Positions 53,961-62,388 of a stretch of 64,000 nucleotides of DNA are shown in pieces; the first letter of the stretch is position 1, and every line of letters begins with the position of its first letter. Under the pieces are notes generated by a model. It made no database searches and had not been told where the DNA came from. It saw only the letters and a program-made list of their open reading frames with translations. The stretch is from Sphingobacterium multivorum (GTDB taxonomy: Bacteria; Bacteroidota; Bacteroidia; Sphingobacteriales; Sphingobacteriaceae): assembly GCF_039511225.1 (NCBI RefSeq), contig NZ_CP154261.1, positions 2,914,001 to 2,978,000 of the forward strand, read 5' to 3'. The translations under genes were made by a program, and so were the position numbers.

Positions 53961-55247
53961 ATGCGGATCGAAAGTTTTGATCTTCTCGATTCTAAAGATA
54001 AATTTCATCAAAAAGCCCTGCATTGGTCGGGGCAATTTGATGAAATTTCTTTCTTTAATAGTAATGGGATGTCCGATCAATGGGGAAGATATGAGCAAGT
54101 ATTGGCTGTCAAGGCATTATTCTCCTTCCGTGCAAATGCAAATGTATTTGATCAGCTCGATACATTTTTGAATTTACATCAATCGCAGTTTATCCCTGGA
54201 TTTCTATCCTACGACCTCAAGAATGAGATAGAGGAATTACAGACAACAGGTAAAGATCAGCTCGAATTTCCGGAAGCTTATTTCTTCGTGCCAGCGATTA
54301 CGCTCCGATGGACGGCAGATCAAGTGCATATAGAGGCTGAAGATCCAGTTGACATATATCAAGCTATTTGCGACACGAAGATCCCTTTAGCAGCTCCAAT
54401 TGCGGTGCAAGTACAATCGCGTTGGACAAAAAGTGAATACGTCAAAGCATTTGAAGATGTGCAAGCGCATATTCAACGTGGAGACATTTATGAAGTTAAC
54501 CTTTGTCAAGAATTTTTTGCCGAGAACGCCGACATCTCGCCGCTCGAAGTTTATCATCAATTGAATAGCCTATCACCTACCCCATTTAGTTCGTTCTTCA
54601 GAGTAGGACATCACTTTGTCATGTGTGCTTCTCCGGAGCGATTTTTAGCGAAAAGGCAGGGAAAGCTGATTTCTCAGCCGATTAAAGGTACGGCGAAAAG
54701 GGGGGCAAATCCAACAGAGGACCGACAGATTATAGCTGATATGTTGAGGTCAAAAAAGGAGATTGCTGAAAATGTGATGATCGTTGACTTGGTGCGTAAT
54801 GACTTGACACGAAGTGCTCTTCCTGGAACGGTTGAAGCTACTCGCCTTTTTGAGATTCAATCCTTCGAACAAGTGCATCAAATGATTTCTACGATTACCT
54901 GCATGCAAGACCCAGAAGTCGCCAATGTGGATGTGTTTAGAAATACCTTTCCTGCAGGTTCGATGACAGGTGCTCCCAAAATTGCAGCTATGCAAATTTG
55001 CGATCAGCTTGAAGCTCGAAAGAGAGGTGTCTATGCAGGGTCTATCGGATACTTTGACACTATACATGATGAGTTCGATTTTAATGTTGTCATCCGCTCA
55101 CTGCTGTATAATAAACAAAAACGGTACCTTTCCTTTCATACTGGAGGGGCGGTCACCAATCAGGCAGCTGCAGATCAGGAGTATCAAGAATGCCTTTTGA
55201 AAGCTTCAGCCATCCTTGAAGCCCTAGATGCAAGATTGGAAGAATAA
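53961..55247 (+). CDS. pabB: Aminodeoxychorismate synthase component I
   Basis: A 428-residue chorismate-using enzyme. IQRGDIYEVNLCQEFFAENA, SPERFLAKRQGKLISQPIKG (PIKGT), NVMIVDLVRNDL and TFPAGSMTGAPKIAAMQICD mark PabB/TrpE; PIKGTAKRG rather than PIAGT favours PabB, for folate precursor synthesis. No trp genes adjoin. 3 bp downstream of purA. Confidence 0.85.
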   Translation: MRIESFDLLDSKDKFHQKALHWSGQFDEISFFNSNGMSDQWGRYEQVLAVKALFSFRANANVFDQLDTFLNLHQSQFIPGFLSYDLKNEIEELQTTGKDQLEFPEAYFFVPAITLRWTADQVHIEAEDPVDIYQAICDTKIPLAAPIAVQVQSRWTKSEYVKAFEDVQAHIQRGDIYEVNLCQEFFAENADISPLEVYHQLNSLSPTPFSSFFRVGHHFVMCASPERFLAKRQGKLISQPIKGTAKRGANPTEDRQIIADMLRSKKEIAENVMIVDLVRNDLTRSALPGTVEATRLFEIQSFEQVHQMISTITCMQDPEVANVDVFRNTFPAGSMTGAPKIAAMQICDQLEARKRGVYAGSIGYFDTIHDEFDFNVVIRSLLYNKQKRYLSFHTGGAVTNQAAADQEYQECLLKASAILEALDARLEE

Positions 55248-55308
55248 AACTATACTAATTTTGTAGAGAATATTTTTTGCTTCAAGTATTTTTTCGACCT
55301 TTGTCCCA

Positions 55309-55974
55309 TTGGTACCACAAGTTCCTTATATCGATCTACATACTCATCGGAATTATCCGATCAAAGAGCGCGCGATTCTCTCGGTGAAGAATATCGCATT
55401 GAATCATGCTGAAGAAATCACTGAAACAGATTGCTCCATAGGGTTACATCCATGGTATATAGACGGGAATTCTGAACTTGCTTTAGCCTTAATGAAAGGA
55501 GGATTAAAGCAGGATCAAGTTTTGGCGATAGGCGAATGCGGTTTGGATAAAAATATTGCCATTCCCCTCATCCAGCAGCAGCAGGTCTTTGATCGACAGG
55601 TTCAACTGGCTCAAGTTTATCGAAAACCGTTGATTATTCATTGTGTTCGAGCTTTTCAGGAGATTGTCGGTTGTTTAAAAAAAGTGAATTTTAACGAAGC
55701 TGTTGTTTTTCATGGCTATCGGAAAAATTGGACACTAGCTCGGCAATTAATTGATCAGGGGTACTATCTTTCAATAGGTGGACATTGTTTAAATGGAAGT
55801 CAAGACGAGCTTTTGGAAAATATTTCACTCAGTCAATTGTTTCTAGAAACGGATACAGATACGACCGTAGAAATTACTACGCTTTATCAATACGTAGCTC
55901 GGATCAGATCGATCGAGTTGGAGGAGCTAAAGCGGGCTTTATACCAAAATTATAAGAAAGTATTTAATAAGTGA
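55309..55974 (+). CDS. TatD-family hydrolase
   Basis: A 221-residue metal-dependent hydrolase of the amidohydrolase fold. YIDLHTHRNYP (HxH), GECGLDKNI (GExGLD), KPLIIHCVRAFQEIVG and FLETDTDT are TatD metal-site motifs. Slightly short for the family. The start is probably the TTG at 55,309, since no ATG precedes the conserved YIDLHTH in frame. Confidence 0.85.
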   Translation: MVPQVPYIDLHTHRNYPIKERAILSVKNIALNHAEEITETDCSIGLHPWYIDGNSELALALMKGGLKQDQVLAIGECGLDKNIAIPLIQQQQVFDRQVQLAQVYRKPLIIHCVRAFQEIVGCLKKVNFNEAVVFHGYRKNWTLARQLIDQGYYLSIGGHCLNGSQDELLENISLSQLFLETDTDTTVEITTLYQYVARIRSIELEELKRALYQNYKKVFNK

Positions 55975-56052
55975 GGCCATCATAGTTTGTTTATTCACGT
56001 TGTCGGATAGCTATAAGGTTTCATGAAAATATAAAAAAACAAATTTAGATAG

Positions 56053-56778
56053 ATGAAAGATTTAAGTTGGCTGTCACGTACCGAAGCATTGATAGGTCGA
56101 TCAGCGGTTGAAAAATTGGCAAATTCACATGTGATGGTTTTGGGATTAGGTGGTGTTGGATCATTTGCCGCGGAATTTATATGCCGAGCAGGAGTTGGGA
56201 AAATGACCATTATCGATGGAGACACTGTAGATCCATCCAACCGTAATAGACAATTGCCTGCCTTGGCAACCAATCACGGTGAAGCAAAAGCTGAAATTAT
56301 GCGGGAAAGATTGTTGGCCATTAATCCTGAGTTGGATTTAACCGTAATACAAGATTTTATCATTCCAGAAAAGATACCAGCTTTGTTAGATTTGGCGCCA
56401 GATTATTGTGTCGAAGCTATTGATAGTATTACACCGAAACTATTTTTTATTCGGAGAGCTTTGGAAGCCAAAATACCATTTGTAAGTTCAATGGGTGCCG
56501 GTGGCAAAGTGGATCCGACAAAAATAAAAATTGCCGATATCGGTAAATCCTATAATTGTAAGTTGGCCCAGCATATCCGTAAGAAGTTGCGTAAACATGG
56601 TATTCGTGACGGAGTGAAAGTGGCATTTTCAACTGAACTTCCAAACAAGGATTCGTTACTGTATACCGATGGAAGTAATTTTAAAAAGTCTGCCTATGGT
56701 ACGATGTCCTATTTGCCAGCAGCCTTTGGTGGCGCCATAGCTTCTGTTGCTATACGAGATTTAATAGAAAATGCTTAA
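56053..56778 (+). CDS. tcdA: tRNA threonylcarbamoyladenosine dehydratase
   Basis: A 241-residue E1-like ATPase cyclising t6A to ct6A in tRNA. LSRTEALIGRSAVEKLANSH, VLGLGGVGSFAAEFICRAGV (adenylate site), GDTVDPSNRNRQLPAL and AIDSITPKLFFIRRAL are diagnostic of TcdA/CsdL. Confidence 0.92.
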   Translation: MKDLSWLSRTEALIGRSAVEKLANSHVMVLGLGGVGSFAAEFICRAGVGKMTIIDGDTVDPSNRNRQLPALATNHGEAKAEIMRERLLAINPELDLTVIQDFIIPEKIPALLDLAPDYCVEAIDSITPKLFFIRRALEAKIPFVSSMGAGGKVDPTKIKIADIGKSYNCKLAQHIRKKLRKHGIRDGVKVAFSTELPNKDSLLYTDGSNFKKSAYGTMSYLPAAFGGAIASVAIRDLIENA

Positions 56779-56812
56779 CTTTGTTTCTAAATAAACATAT
56801 GGACACATGAAG

Positions 56813-56850
56813 GAAGCTACCTGTCGATTGATGGGTAGCTTCTTTTTTTT
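56813..56850 (+). terminator. tcdA terminator
   Basis: GAAGCTACC and GGTAGCTTC arms, then eight T. Begins 35 bp after the tcdA stop. Confidence 0.85.
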
Positions 56851-56853
56851 AGG

Positions 56854-57366
56854 CTATCGGCTTGTGACCCCTTTTATATCAATACCTTTGGGTTTGATAT
56901 GTTCCAATCGTTTCTTGAGTGTATCTATTTTTGATTTTTCAAGATTACCCGTTGCAATTATAATCCCTTCTTTAACCTGTGCTGTAATGGTCGGAAAATC
57001 TTTCAGAACAAGGTTAACGTCTCGTGTTAAGGTAGAATCTATCGCGCCACCCAAAATTTCATGATATTTTTCACGGGCATCTTCTGGTTCAGGAAGATTT
57101 ACGACAATATTGTTGTGAATGGATTTGATATCCTCTCCTCCGGCTAGCTTTGTTTTGTTTTCGATGTCCTGCTTGAGAGAGTCTGAACCTATTTGTCCAT
57201 TCAAGGTTACATTACCCTCTTCGACATCGACTCCGATGCCCGCAGTAGTTTCCAATGCTACCTCGATTTTTGATCTTAGTTTTTCGTCCGACTCGGGCGA
57301 TCTACAAGAGTGAATAAATAGTGCTGCACCAAGCGAGAAGATTAAAAGTAAACTATTGAATTTCAT
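56854..57366 (-). CDS. BON-domain lipoprotein
   Basis: A 170-residue lipoprotein (LIFSLGAALFIHSC, lipidated Cys) with two BON modules: KIEVALETTAGIGVDVEEGN to IHNNIVV, and a second around VNLVLKDFPTITAQVKEGII. BON domains bind membranes or peptidoglycan in the periplasm (OsmY-like). ATG at 57,366 gives the signal peptide. Confidence 0.85.
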   Translation of the reverse strand: MKFNSLLLIFSLGAALFIHSCRSPESDEKLRSKIEVALETTAGIGVDVEEGNVTLNGQIGSDSLKQDIENKTKLAGGEDIKSIHNNIVVNLPEPEDAREKYHEILGGAIDSTLTRDVNLVLKDFPTITAQVKEGIIIATGNLEKSKIDTLKKRLEHIKPKGIDIKGVTSR

Positions 57367-57440
57367 GTCATTCTTTGTTTCTGTACTAAATAAGAACAGA
57401 TGCATCGGCATATTGTTTAATTTTTTGGTATTTTCATCAC

Positions 57441-57911
57441 CTAGTAAATTGCAATAACTTTTTGATTAACGTTGTTAAAAACAAAACTATTGCCTATTTT
57501 TTTTCCGATAAGTAACTGTCCAATTGGAGATGCAGGCGAAATGACGAAGATATTGCTATCCCCTATTTTTACGGCGCCAATACTTGTTGCAATTAAATAT
57601 AAGGCTACATTCGTTTGCACAAGCGATCCTACCCTAGCGACATCCGTTGCATCATCTATTATCGATTCTATATTGACAAGCTGCTGCAGATCTTTATTGG
57701 CTTCCGCAAGTTGTTTCTGGTAGCGATTAATGTCCTGTTGAATCATTTCACGTGAAGTCTCATATTTGTCTCCAGCACTACTTTTCGTGTCATCATTGCT
57801 TGAGTCCCGTGCGGTTTCCAAAGCAGATTCTATCATTGTAATACGTTCCCGAGTGCGTTTTAGCGCTATGTCAAGGACCTCCCCTTTTATGTCGAAATAA
57901 TTATTTGTCAT
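57441..57911 (-). CDS. GreA/GreB-like short protein
   Basis: A 156-residue protein with an N-terminal coiled coil (RTRERITMIESALETARDSS to QLAEANKDLQQLVN), containing the conserved SSAGDKYETSREMIQ, and a C-terminal GreA-type beta domain (NIFVISPASPIGQLLIGKKI). Many databases name this family 3-oxoacyl-ACP synthase, for which no catalytic feature exists here. Likely RNA-polymerase associated. ATG at 57,911 chosen; 57,941 is an alternative. Confidence 0.7.
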   Translation of the reverse strand: MTNNYFDIKGEVLDIALKRTRERITMIESALETARDSSNDDTKSSAGDKYETSREMIQQDINRYQKQLAEANKDLQQLVNIESIIDDATDVARVGSLVQTNVALYLIATSIGAVKIGDSNIFVISPASPIGQLLIGKKIGNSFVFNNVNQKVIAIY

Positions 57912-58012
57912 TCCGAAAAATAAGGAATAAGTTTTATTCATTAAAAAATAAAAACAATAGGCTTAGACTCAATAGAATATAATAAATTGGATGGTAAATA
58001 ATACGAATAAGG

Positions 58013-58042
58013 TTGCAATAAATTAAAAAATTACTACATTTG
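58013..58042 (+). promoter_or_regulatory. tRNA-Ser promoter
   Basis: TTG (58,013) and TACATTTG (58,035-58,042) with 19 bp between them match the Bacteroidota -33/-7 consensus. Predicted start is about 7 bp before the tRNA. Confidence 0.7.
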
Positions 58043-58055
58043 TGCACTGAAACAC

Positions 58056-58143
58056 GGAAAGGTGTCAGAGTGGTCGAATGAGCAGTCCTGGAAAGACTGT
58101 ATACGGGATGACTGTATCGAGGGTTCGAATCCCTCCCTTTCCG
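58056..58143 (+). tRNA. tRNA-Ser (GGA anticodon)
   Basis: Class II tRNA of 88 nt. The acceptor stem GGAAAGG pairs with CCTTTCC, the anticodon stem CAGTC with GACTG around loop CTGGAAA (anticodon GGA at 58,090-58,092), a long variable arm follows, and the T-loop reads GGTTCGAATCC. CCA is not encoded. Its 3' end marks the border with accessory DNA. Confidence 0.96.
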
Positions 58144-58550
58144 CAAAAGCGAAAAAATAGCAGTTTTCGTTGGTAAATAAAAGTAGTGGCAGAATCGTGG
58201 CAATATGATTCTAAGACAAGCTAAAAAGCCGATGAAATGGGCCAAAAACCGATAAGGTTCGAATCCCTTCCTTTCTGCTGAGAAGAAAGCTAAGCTTTCA
58301 AAATTCGCTTAAAAAGCTCAAAAAACCTGTAATTCTAAGTAATTACAGGTTTTTGTGTTTTATGCAGATTTGCCATAATTTTTAAAAATACTCATTATTT
58401 TTATGGCAATTTCGTGGCAGTTTGATATGTCAAAAAAAAACTGCCACAAAAATCCACATAACTAACTGTATTACAGCATGTAAACCCCTTTAACATCTTG
58501 ACAAAGGAGCATATTAATTCGATATTTAATCTTTAAAATCATTGAGTTAT
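58144..58550. other. Putative integration-site region next to tRNA-Ser
   Basis: An imperfect copy of the tRNA 3' end (GGTTCGAATCCCTTCC..., 58,256-58,278) lies about 130 bp downstream. Around it are GTGGCA motifs: GTGGCAGAATCGTGGCAATA near 58,185-58,204, and GTGGCAGTTT (58,414-58,423) facing AAACTGCCAC (58,438-58,447). This layout resembles tRNA-targeted tyrosine-integrase attachment sites with arm repeats. No integrase is in the window, so it may be a remnant or the near edge of a longer element. Confidence 0.5.
58324..58356 (+). terminator. Rho-independent terminator downstream of tRNA-Ser
   Basis: AAACCTGTAATT and AATTACAGGTTT arms with loop CTAAGT, then T run. Could end tRNA-Ser read-through. 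Confidence 0.8.
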
Positions 58551-58659
58551 GTGTAGATTTCGGATAAACTGACCATGCGATTCCGTGGCAAATTGACCAC
58601 CTGATCTTCTGGCGAAGCTAGCTTTGGTGCTGTAGGAGTAATGTCATCAAAAGTAATAA

Positions 58660-59421
58660 TTAATACGTATCTATTCTGGTTTTATTTTCAAGCTGAACAG
58701 ACCGTTTTTTTCGCATGGATTCTCCATTCATTTCCATTCTATGCGCATCGTGGACTATTCGGTCTAATATCGCATCAGCGATGGTTTTATCACCTATCAC
58801 GTCATACCAGGCGCTAACTGGTAGCTGAGAGGTGATGATCAGAGAGGTTTTACCATGTCTGTCCTCAATAATTTCCATTAAGGCAGCCCTGCTTTGCGCA
58901 TCGAAAGGCTGTATGGCAAAGTCATCCAATATAAGCAGCTGCTGCCGTTCAAGTTTTGCGATCTCCTTGATATAAGTTCCATCGACTTTGGCCATTTTAA
59001 GTTTGGCAAAGAGTTTTGGGGTACTTGCATATAATACCCGATATCCCTGGATACAGGCCTGATATCCCAGCGCGGTAGCGATATAGCTCTTGCCAATGCC
59101 CGTGCTTCCTGTGATCAGCAGGTTTTCGTTCCGCTGGACAAAGGTACAGTCGGCGAGCCTGTTCATCAGATTTCGGTCAATATTGCGCGAAGCTTCATAA
59201 TTCACATCCTCAACAGCCGCCTTGTAGCGGAACTTGGCATAAAAGATCTGTCTTGCTATACGTCTGTTATGTCGGTCGTCCCACTCTGCATCGACAAGCT
59301 GGGCCAGAAGCTCATCTGCTGTATACTGGTCGTAACGTCCGCTTTCCAGACAGTTTTTGAAGGCATGGTACATGCCATGGAACTTTAGTTTCCGTAATTT
59401 TTCAAGTGTGTTGGTATTCAT
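58660..59421 (-). CDS. istB: IS21 helper ATPase IstB
   Basis: A 253-residue AAA+ ATPase that directs IS21 transposition. LLITGSTGIGKSYIATALGY is Walker A, LLILDDFAIQPFD Walker B, and RHGKTSLIITSQLPVSAWYD, DAILDRIVHDAHRMEMNGES complete the family signature. It overlaps istA by 20 bp. Confidence 0.95.
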   Translation of the reverse strand: MNTNTLEKLRKLKFHGMYHAFKNCLESGRYDQYTADELLAQLVDAEWDDRHNRRIARQIFYAKFRYKAAVEDVNYEASRNIDRNLMNRLADCTFVQRNENLLITGSTGIGKSYIATALGYQACIQGYRVLYASTPKLFAKLKMAKVDGTYIKEIAKLERQQLLILDDFAIQPFDAQSRAALMEIIEDRHGKTSLIITSQLPVSAWYDVIGDKTIADAILDRIVHDAHRMEMNGESMRKKRSVQLENKTRIDTY

Positions 59422-60949
59422 TCCGATTATTGTTTATAATATTCCTCTCCTCTGATATTGCCGTGCTCCGGCATTGGCAGTCCATCCTGTTGGCAAGGAT
59501 CTTCTGTACGGTCTTGTAACTATAGATACCGTAACTCAGTGCCCGCCCACATGCTTTTGCCAAACGTTCGTTGCCAACTTTTTTTGAAAAGCCAAGTATC
59601 CCCGCACAGGACCGGTAGGCCTGTTCAGGGTGCTGTTTGCGCTCCAATATTCCCTGTATGTACATTTTCACATCCTCACCTATGGATTCAGCCCATTCCA
59701 GGAAGCGTTCCGGCGTCCATTCGCTCACAAAGCGGTGGGAAGAGACAAGATGTGTCTTGTCGGTTGTATATCCATAAGCAGCCTTATCCCTGATATGTAT
59801 GGCAACACGTTCATAATGATAGAATACCTCAAGCCTGGTCCGCGAATAGAGCATCTTTACCTTTTTCCCTATGAACCGGTACGGCACGCTATAATAATGG
59901 CGGTCTTCACCAAGACAGATATGGCCGGTTTTGGCCACGGTAGCATAGTGGAGTTTTTTGAACTCGTAACGTGATATGGGAAGTCCACCCAAAGAATGGC
60001 GCTCAACCTCCTCAAACTGTGACCGGCGGCTATAACTCCGTCCTTTGAGCTGGCAATTGTTATGGAGTTCCAATTGATAACGAATTGCGGTATTGAGTTC
60101 CTGTAATGTATGATAGGTATTCTTCCGCAAGGGGGCATAGATCCTATTGTATACGATCTTTACGGCCCCTTCCACAAGTGCCTTGTCCCGTGGGCGGTTT
60201 GCCCTGGCTGGCAGTACGCTGGTCTGATAGTGGTCAGCAAAGTCGGAAAAAGTCTCGTTCAATGTGGGTTCATACCGGTTGCTACGGGTAACTGCCGCTT
60301 TCAGGATATCCGGTACTATAGCCGAGGGCACTCCTCCAAAGTAATGAAGGGCGTTTTCACAGGCGCAGATCAGGCTTTCTTTGCTCTGATCCAAGACTGC
60401 TTCGACATAGGTAAGCTGACTTGCGCCAAGAATGGCAACGAATACTTCTACGTCCTGAATCTCTCCACTGGAAGGATCAATTATCTGTAACTTTTTTCCT
60501 GCAAAGTCAATGTAAACCTTGTCCCCAGCTTTGTGGTCAAGGTGCATCACGGGGTTTACAATAGCTTTCCATTGGTTGTAATAAAAGCAGAATTGGGTAT
60601 ACTGCAGCCCTTCGGGAAATTCTTTCATGTAGGCTTCCCACAGAAGTTTTCGGGTAACTCCGGGACGTTTGAGCTCCTTGTCAATATGGGGAAGGCAGCG
60701 TTGGAGAGCCTGAAGGCGACTGTCGGGTTTTCGCTCGTTGCTCTTACCGAACAGGTCTTCCAGCTCTTTGTCACCCAGCGAATTTACTTCTTCAAAGGTG
60801 AATCCGCTCTGCTGAAAGAACTTAATGTACTTCTTTACCGTGTTGCGCGAAACGCCTGCCTGAATGGCAATCGCCTGTTTGCTACGCCCATGATCGTGAA
60901 GTCTCAGTATCTGTCTTATTTTGTTCATGCTGATCGTCGTGTTGGCCAT
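59402..60949 (-). CDS. istA: IS21 transposase IstA
   Basis: A 515-residue DDE transposase. N-terminal HTH (LRLHDHGRSKQAIAIQAGVS then RNTVKKYIKFF), catalytic core beginning KVYIDFAGKKLQIIDP (first Asp), VPDILKAAVTRS (second Asp), and RPRDKALVEGAVKIVYNRIY (Glu), then a Mu-type C-terminal domain. ATG at 60,949 chosen over 60,973. Appears intact. Confidence 0.95.
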   Translation of the reverse strand: MANTTISMNKIRQILRLHDHGRSKQAIAIQAGVSRNTVKKYIKFFQQSGFTFEEVNSLGDKELEDLFGKSNERKPDSRLQALQRCLPHIDKELKRPGVTRKLLWEAYMKEFPEGLQYTQFCFYYNQWKAIVNPVMHLDHKAGDKVYIDFAGKKLQIIDPSSGEIQDVEVFVAILGASQLTYVEAVLDQSKESLICACENALHYFGGVPSAIVPDILKAAVTRSNRYEPTLNETFSDFADHYQTSVLPARANRPRDKALVEGAVKIVYNRIYAPLRKNTYHTLQELNTAIRYQLELHNNCQLKGRSYSRRSQFEEVERHSLGGLPISRYEFKKLHYATVAKTGHICLGEDRHYYSVPYRFIGKKVKMLYSRTRLEVFYHYERVAIHIRDKAAYGYTTDKTHLVSSHRFVSEWTPERFLEWAESIGEDVKMYIQGILERKQHPEQAYRSCAGILGFSKKVGNERLAKACGRALSYGIYSYKTVQKILANRMDCQCRSTAISEERNIINNNRNEYQHT

Positions 60950-61208
60950 AATCTTAGGGTTATTCTTCCCCAAAAATATGGTTACAGCTACAGCTCTAAA
61001 ACTAACGGTGACAACTGGTCAGTTTCGTCCGAAATACCATGGTCATTTTCCGCCGGAACAGGTGGTCACTTTATTCCGAAATCAGGTGGTCAATATAAGC
61101 GAAACCTCCACTTATTAAAGAATCTTTTTTAGTAATCTTCGCTGCTATTATTGTGCTATCAGCGTAACTAAGCTTCTCAATGGGATTTGAAGAATATAAA
61201 ACCCCATC

Positions 61209-61424
61209 TCAATATCCCTGAACGAGTTTGAAATAGTTCTTTTCTTTCTTAGCTTTTGCAATATACTTCTTTATAAATGGAAGTGCCCTAAAATCGTTTT
61301 CAGGAAAGTTCTCATAATTCTTCCTTATCAGATAATACTCGCTATACTGCTGCTTTTGACCTGAAACGATTCCACTGTAAAAGATGATCAGAAGACAGAT
61401 ACAGAACCGGTAATTAATTCCCAT
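61209..61424 (-). pseudogene. Fragment of a TPR-type regulator gene
   Basis: A 71-residue remnant with signal peptide-like start (FCICLLIIFYSGIVSGQ) and YLIRKNYENFPENDFRALPF, then IKKYIAKAKKEKNYFKLVQG, which look like the first repeat of tetratricopeptide HTH regulators common in Bacteroidota. It stops after VQGY about 100 bp from the IS21 end. The rest of the gene is not found, so it is probably truncated. Confidence 0.55.
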
Positions 61425-61546
61425 GAGGTAGATAAGTTTTAACTATAAATTTAATAAAATCCATAGAAAACAGGGCTAAAATCCATCCCTTTAGACAATT
61501 TGAGTGGTATCAAAATCAACTGTTTGTTTTTCAATCATTTACTATA

Positions 61547-61590
61547 GTATCCATTCATGAACTGGTACGTACTAATTCATGAATAGATAC
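61547..61590. promoter_or_regulatory. Near-perfect palindrome upstream of small lipoprotein gene
   Basis: GTATCCATTCATGAA (61,547-61,561) and TTCATGAATAGATAC (61,576-61,590) are inverted with one mismatch, around a spacer containing GTACGTAC. It lies about 90 bp before the lipoprotein start and could be an operator. Confidence 0.35.
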
Positions 61591-61681
61591 GACAATCAGT
61601 TTCGTAGGGCCAAAATGTCCGCTACTTTCGCCATCAGAATTCTATAAAAACCTGGCCGGGATAATCTTTAAAATATCAAAA

Positions 61682-61930
61682 ATGAAAAAGACTATCTCAA
61701 TAATTTTATCTGTAATTGCATTGTACATAATCCATTCGTGCAGACAAGAAAATGACGAGACATATCAAGAAGTGAAAAAGGAAAATTTATCCTCATATAG
61801 ATCAATCACTTCCAAAGAAGAGGATACGATTAAAAAAATTTCTACTTATGATGGAATCGATGACGGAACGACAACACATGATGGTGATCCGCCTCCAAAA
61901 AATGGTGGGCAGTGGCGAGTTATTAATTGA
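61682..61930 (+). CDS. Small lipoprotein
   Basis: An 82-residue lipoprotein (ISIILSVIALYIIHSC, lipidated Cys20) with an acidic Ser/Thr/Asp-rich mature part ending GDPPPKNGGQWRVIN. Not recognised; short surface lipoproteins of this type occur near Bacteroidota accessory loci. Confidence 0.6.
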   Translation: MKKTISIILSVIALYIIHSCRQENDETYQEVKKENLSSYRSITSKEEDTIKKISTYDGIDDGTTTHDGDPPPKNGGQWRVIN

Positions 61931-62388
61931 TTATTTCTAAGAATTGTCGATAGATAATACTATTTCCTTTGCGTAAGGGATAGTAGCGGAAATCCTTTTT
62001 GCGACTCAAAAACAAAAAGATTCTAGCGCAAAGCCCAGCCCATTTGTATTGAAATTTACATCGTTAACAATTGTTGCAAAATACAAATGGGTACGCCATA
62101 AACAGAAATAAAAAGCTTCATATAAATTGAAGCTTTTGTACAATCTAAAGCAAAAATTCTTATTTTTAATGGAAACATCTCTTTTCAAAGATGTTAGCCA
62201 TAAACCGCTAAAAAAATATTGATTATTAGCGCAGTAAGTATTAATCATGCCATTTCTGGCTTTGACAGGTATTTGTTATGCCCAAGAACATGATCTTATT
62301 AAATATTCAACGGAATGGGAATCTCTAAAAAAGATTAAGATTATTTCAACTGAAACTGGGATCACATTACCTAAATAAAAACCGTCAA
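61931..62388. other. Gene-poor stretch with a possible gene remnant
   Basis: About 460 bp without an intact gene. A 43-codon plus-strand frame at 62,246-62,377 (MPFLALTGICYAQEHDLIKY) looks like the signal-peptide end of a degraded secreted-protein gene. A minus-strand frame at 62,006-62,248 has poor composition. Confidence 0.35.

Larger units (their letters stand above)
58551..61111 (-). mobile_element. IS21-family insertion sequence, intact
   Basis: About 2.56 kb holding istA and istB. The ends are imperfect inverted repeats: left GTGTAGATTTCG, right (read inward) GTGGAGGTTTCG, followed on both sides by repeated TGACCA and GACCACCTG blocks typical of IS21 multiple end repeats. TTAT occurs on both flanks (58,547-58,550 and 61,112-61,115), a possible 4-bp target duplication. 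Exact end could shift by one base. Confidence 0.85.

Noticed and set aside
57441..57911. 3-oxoacyl-ACP synthase name often given to this family
   Set aside because: No ketosynthase catalytic residues and far too short; it is GreA-like with a coiled coil.
58256..58278. Second tRNA gene
   Set aside because: Only the T-arm and acceptor 3' half are present; no anticodon arm or 5' acceptor strand.
62006..62248. Minus-strand 80-codon frame
   Set aside because: Unusual Cys/Phe/Tyr-rich composition, no start context or neighbours; probably non-coding.
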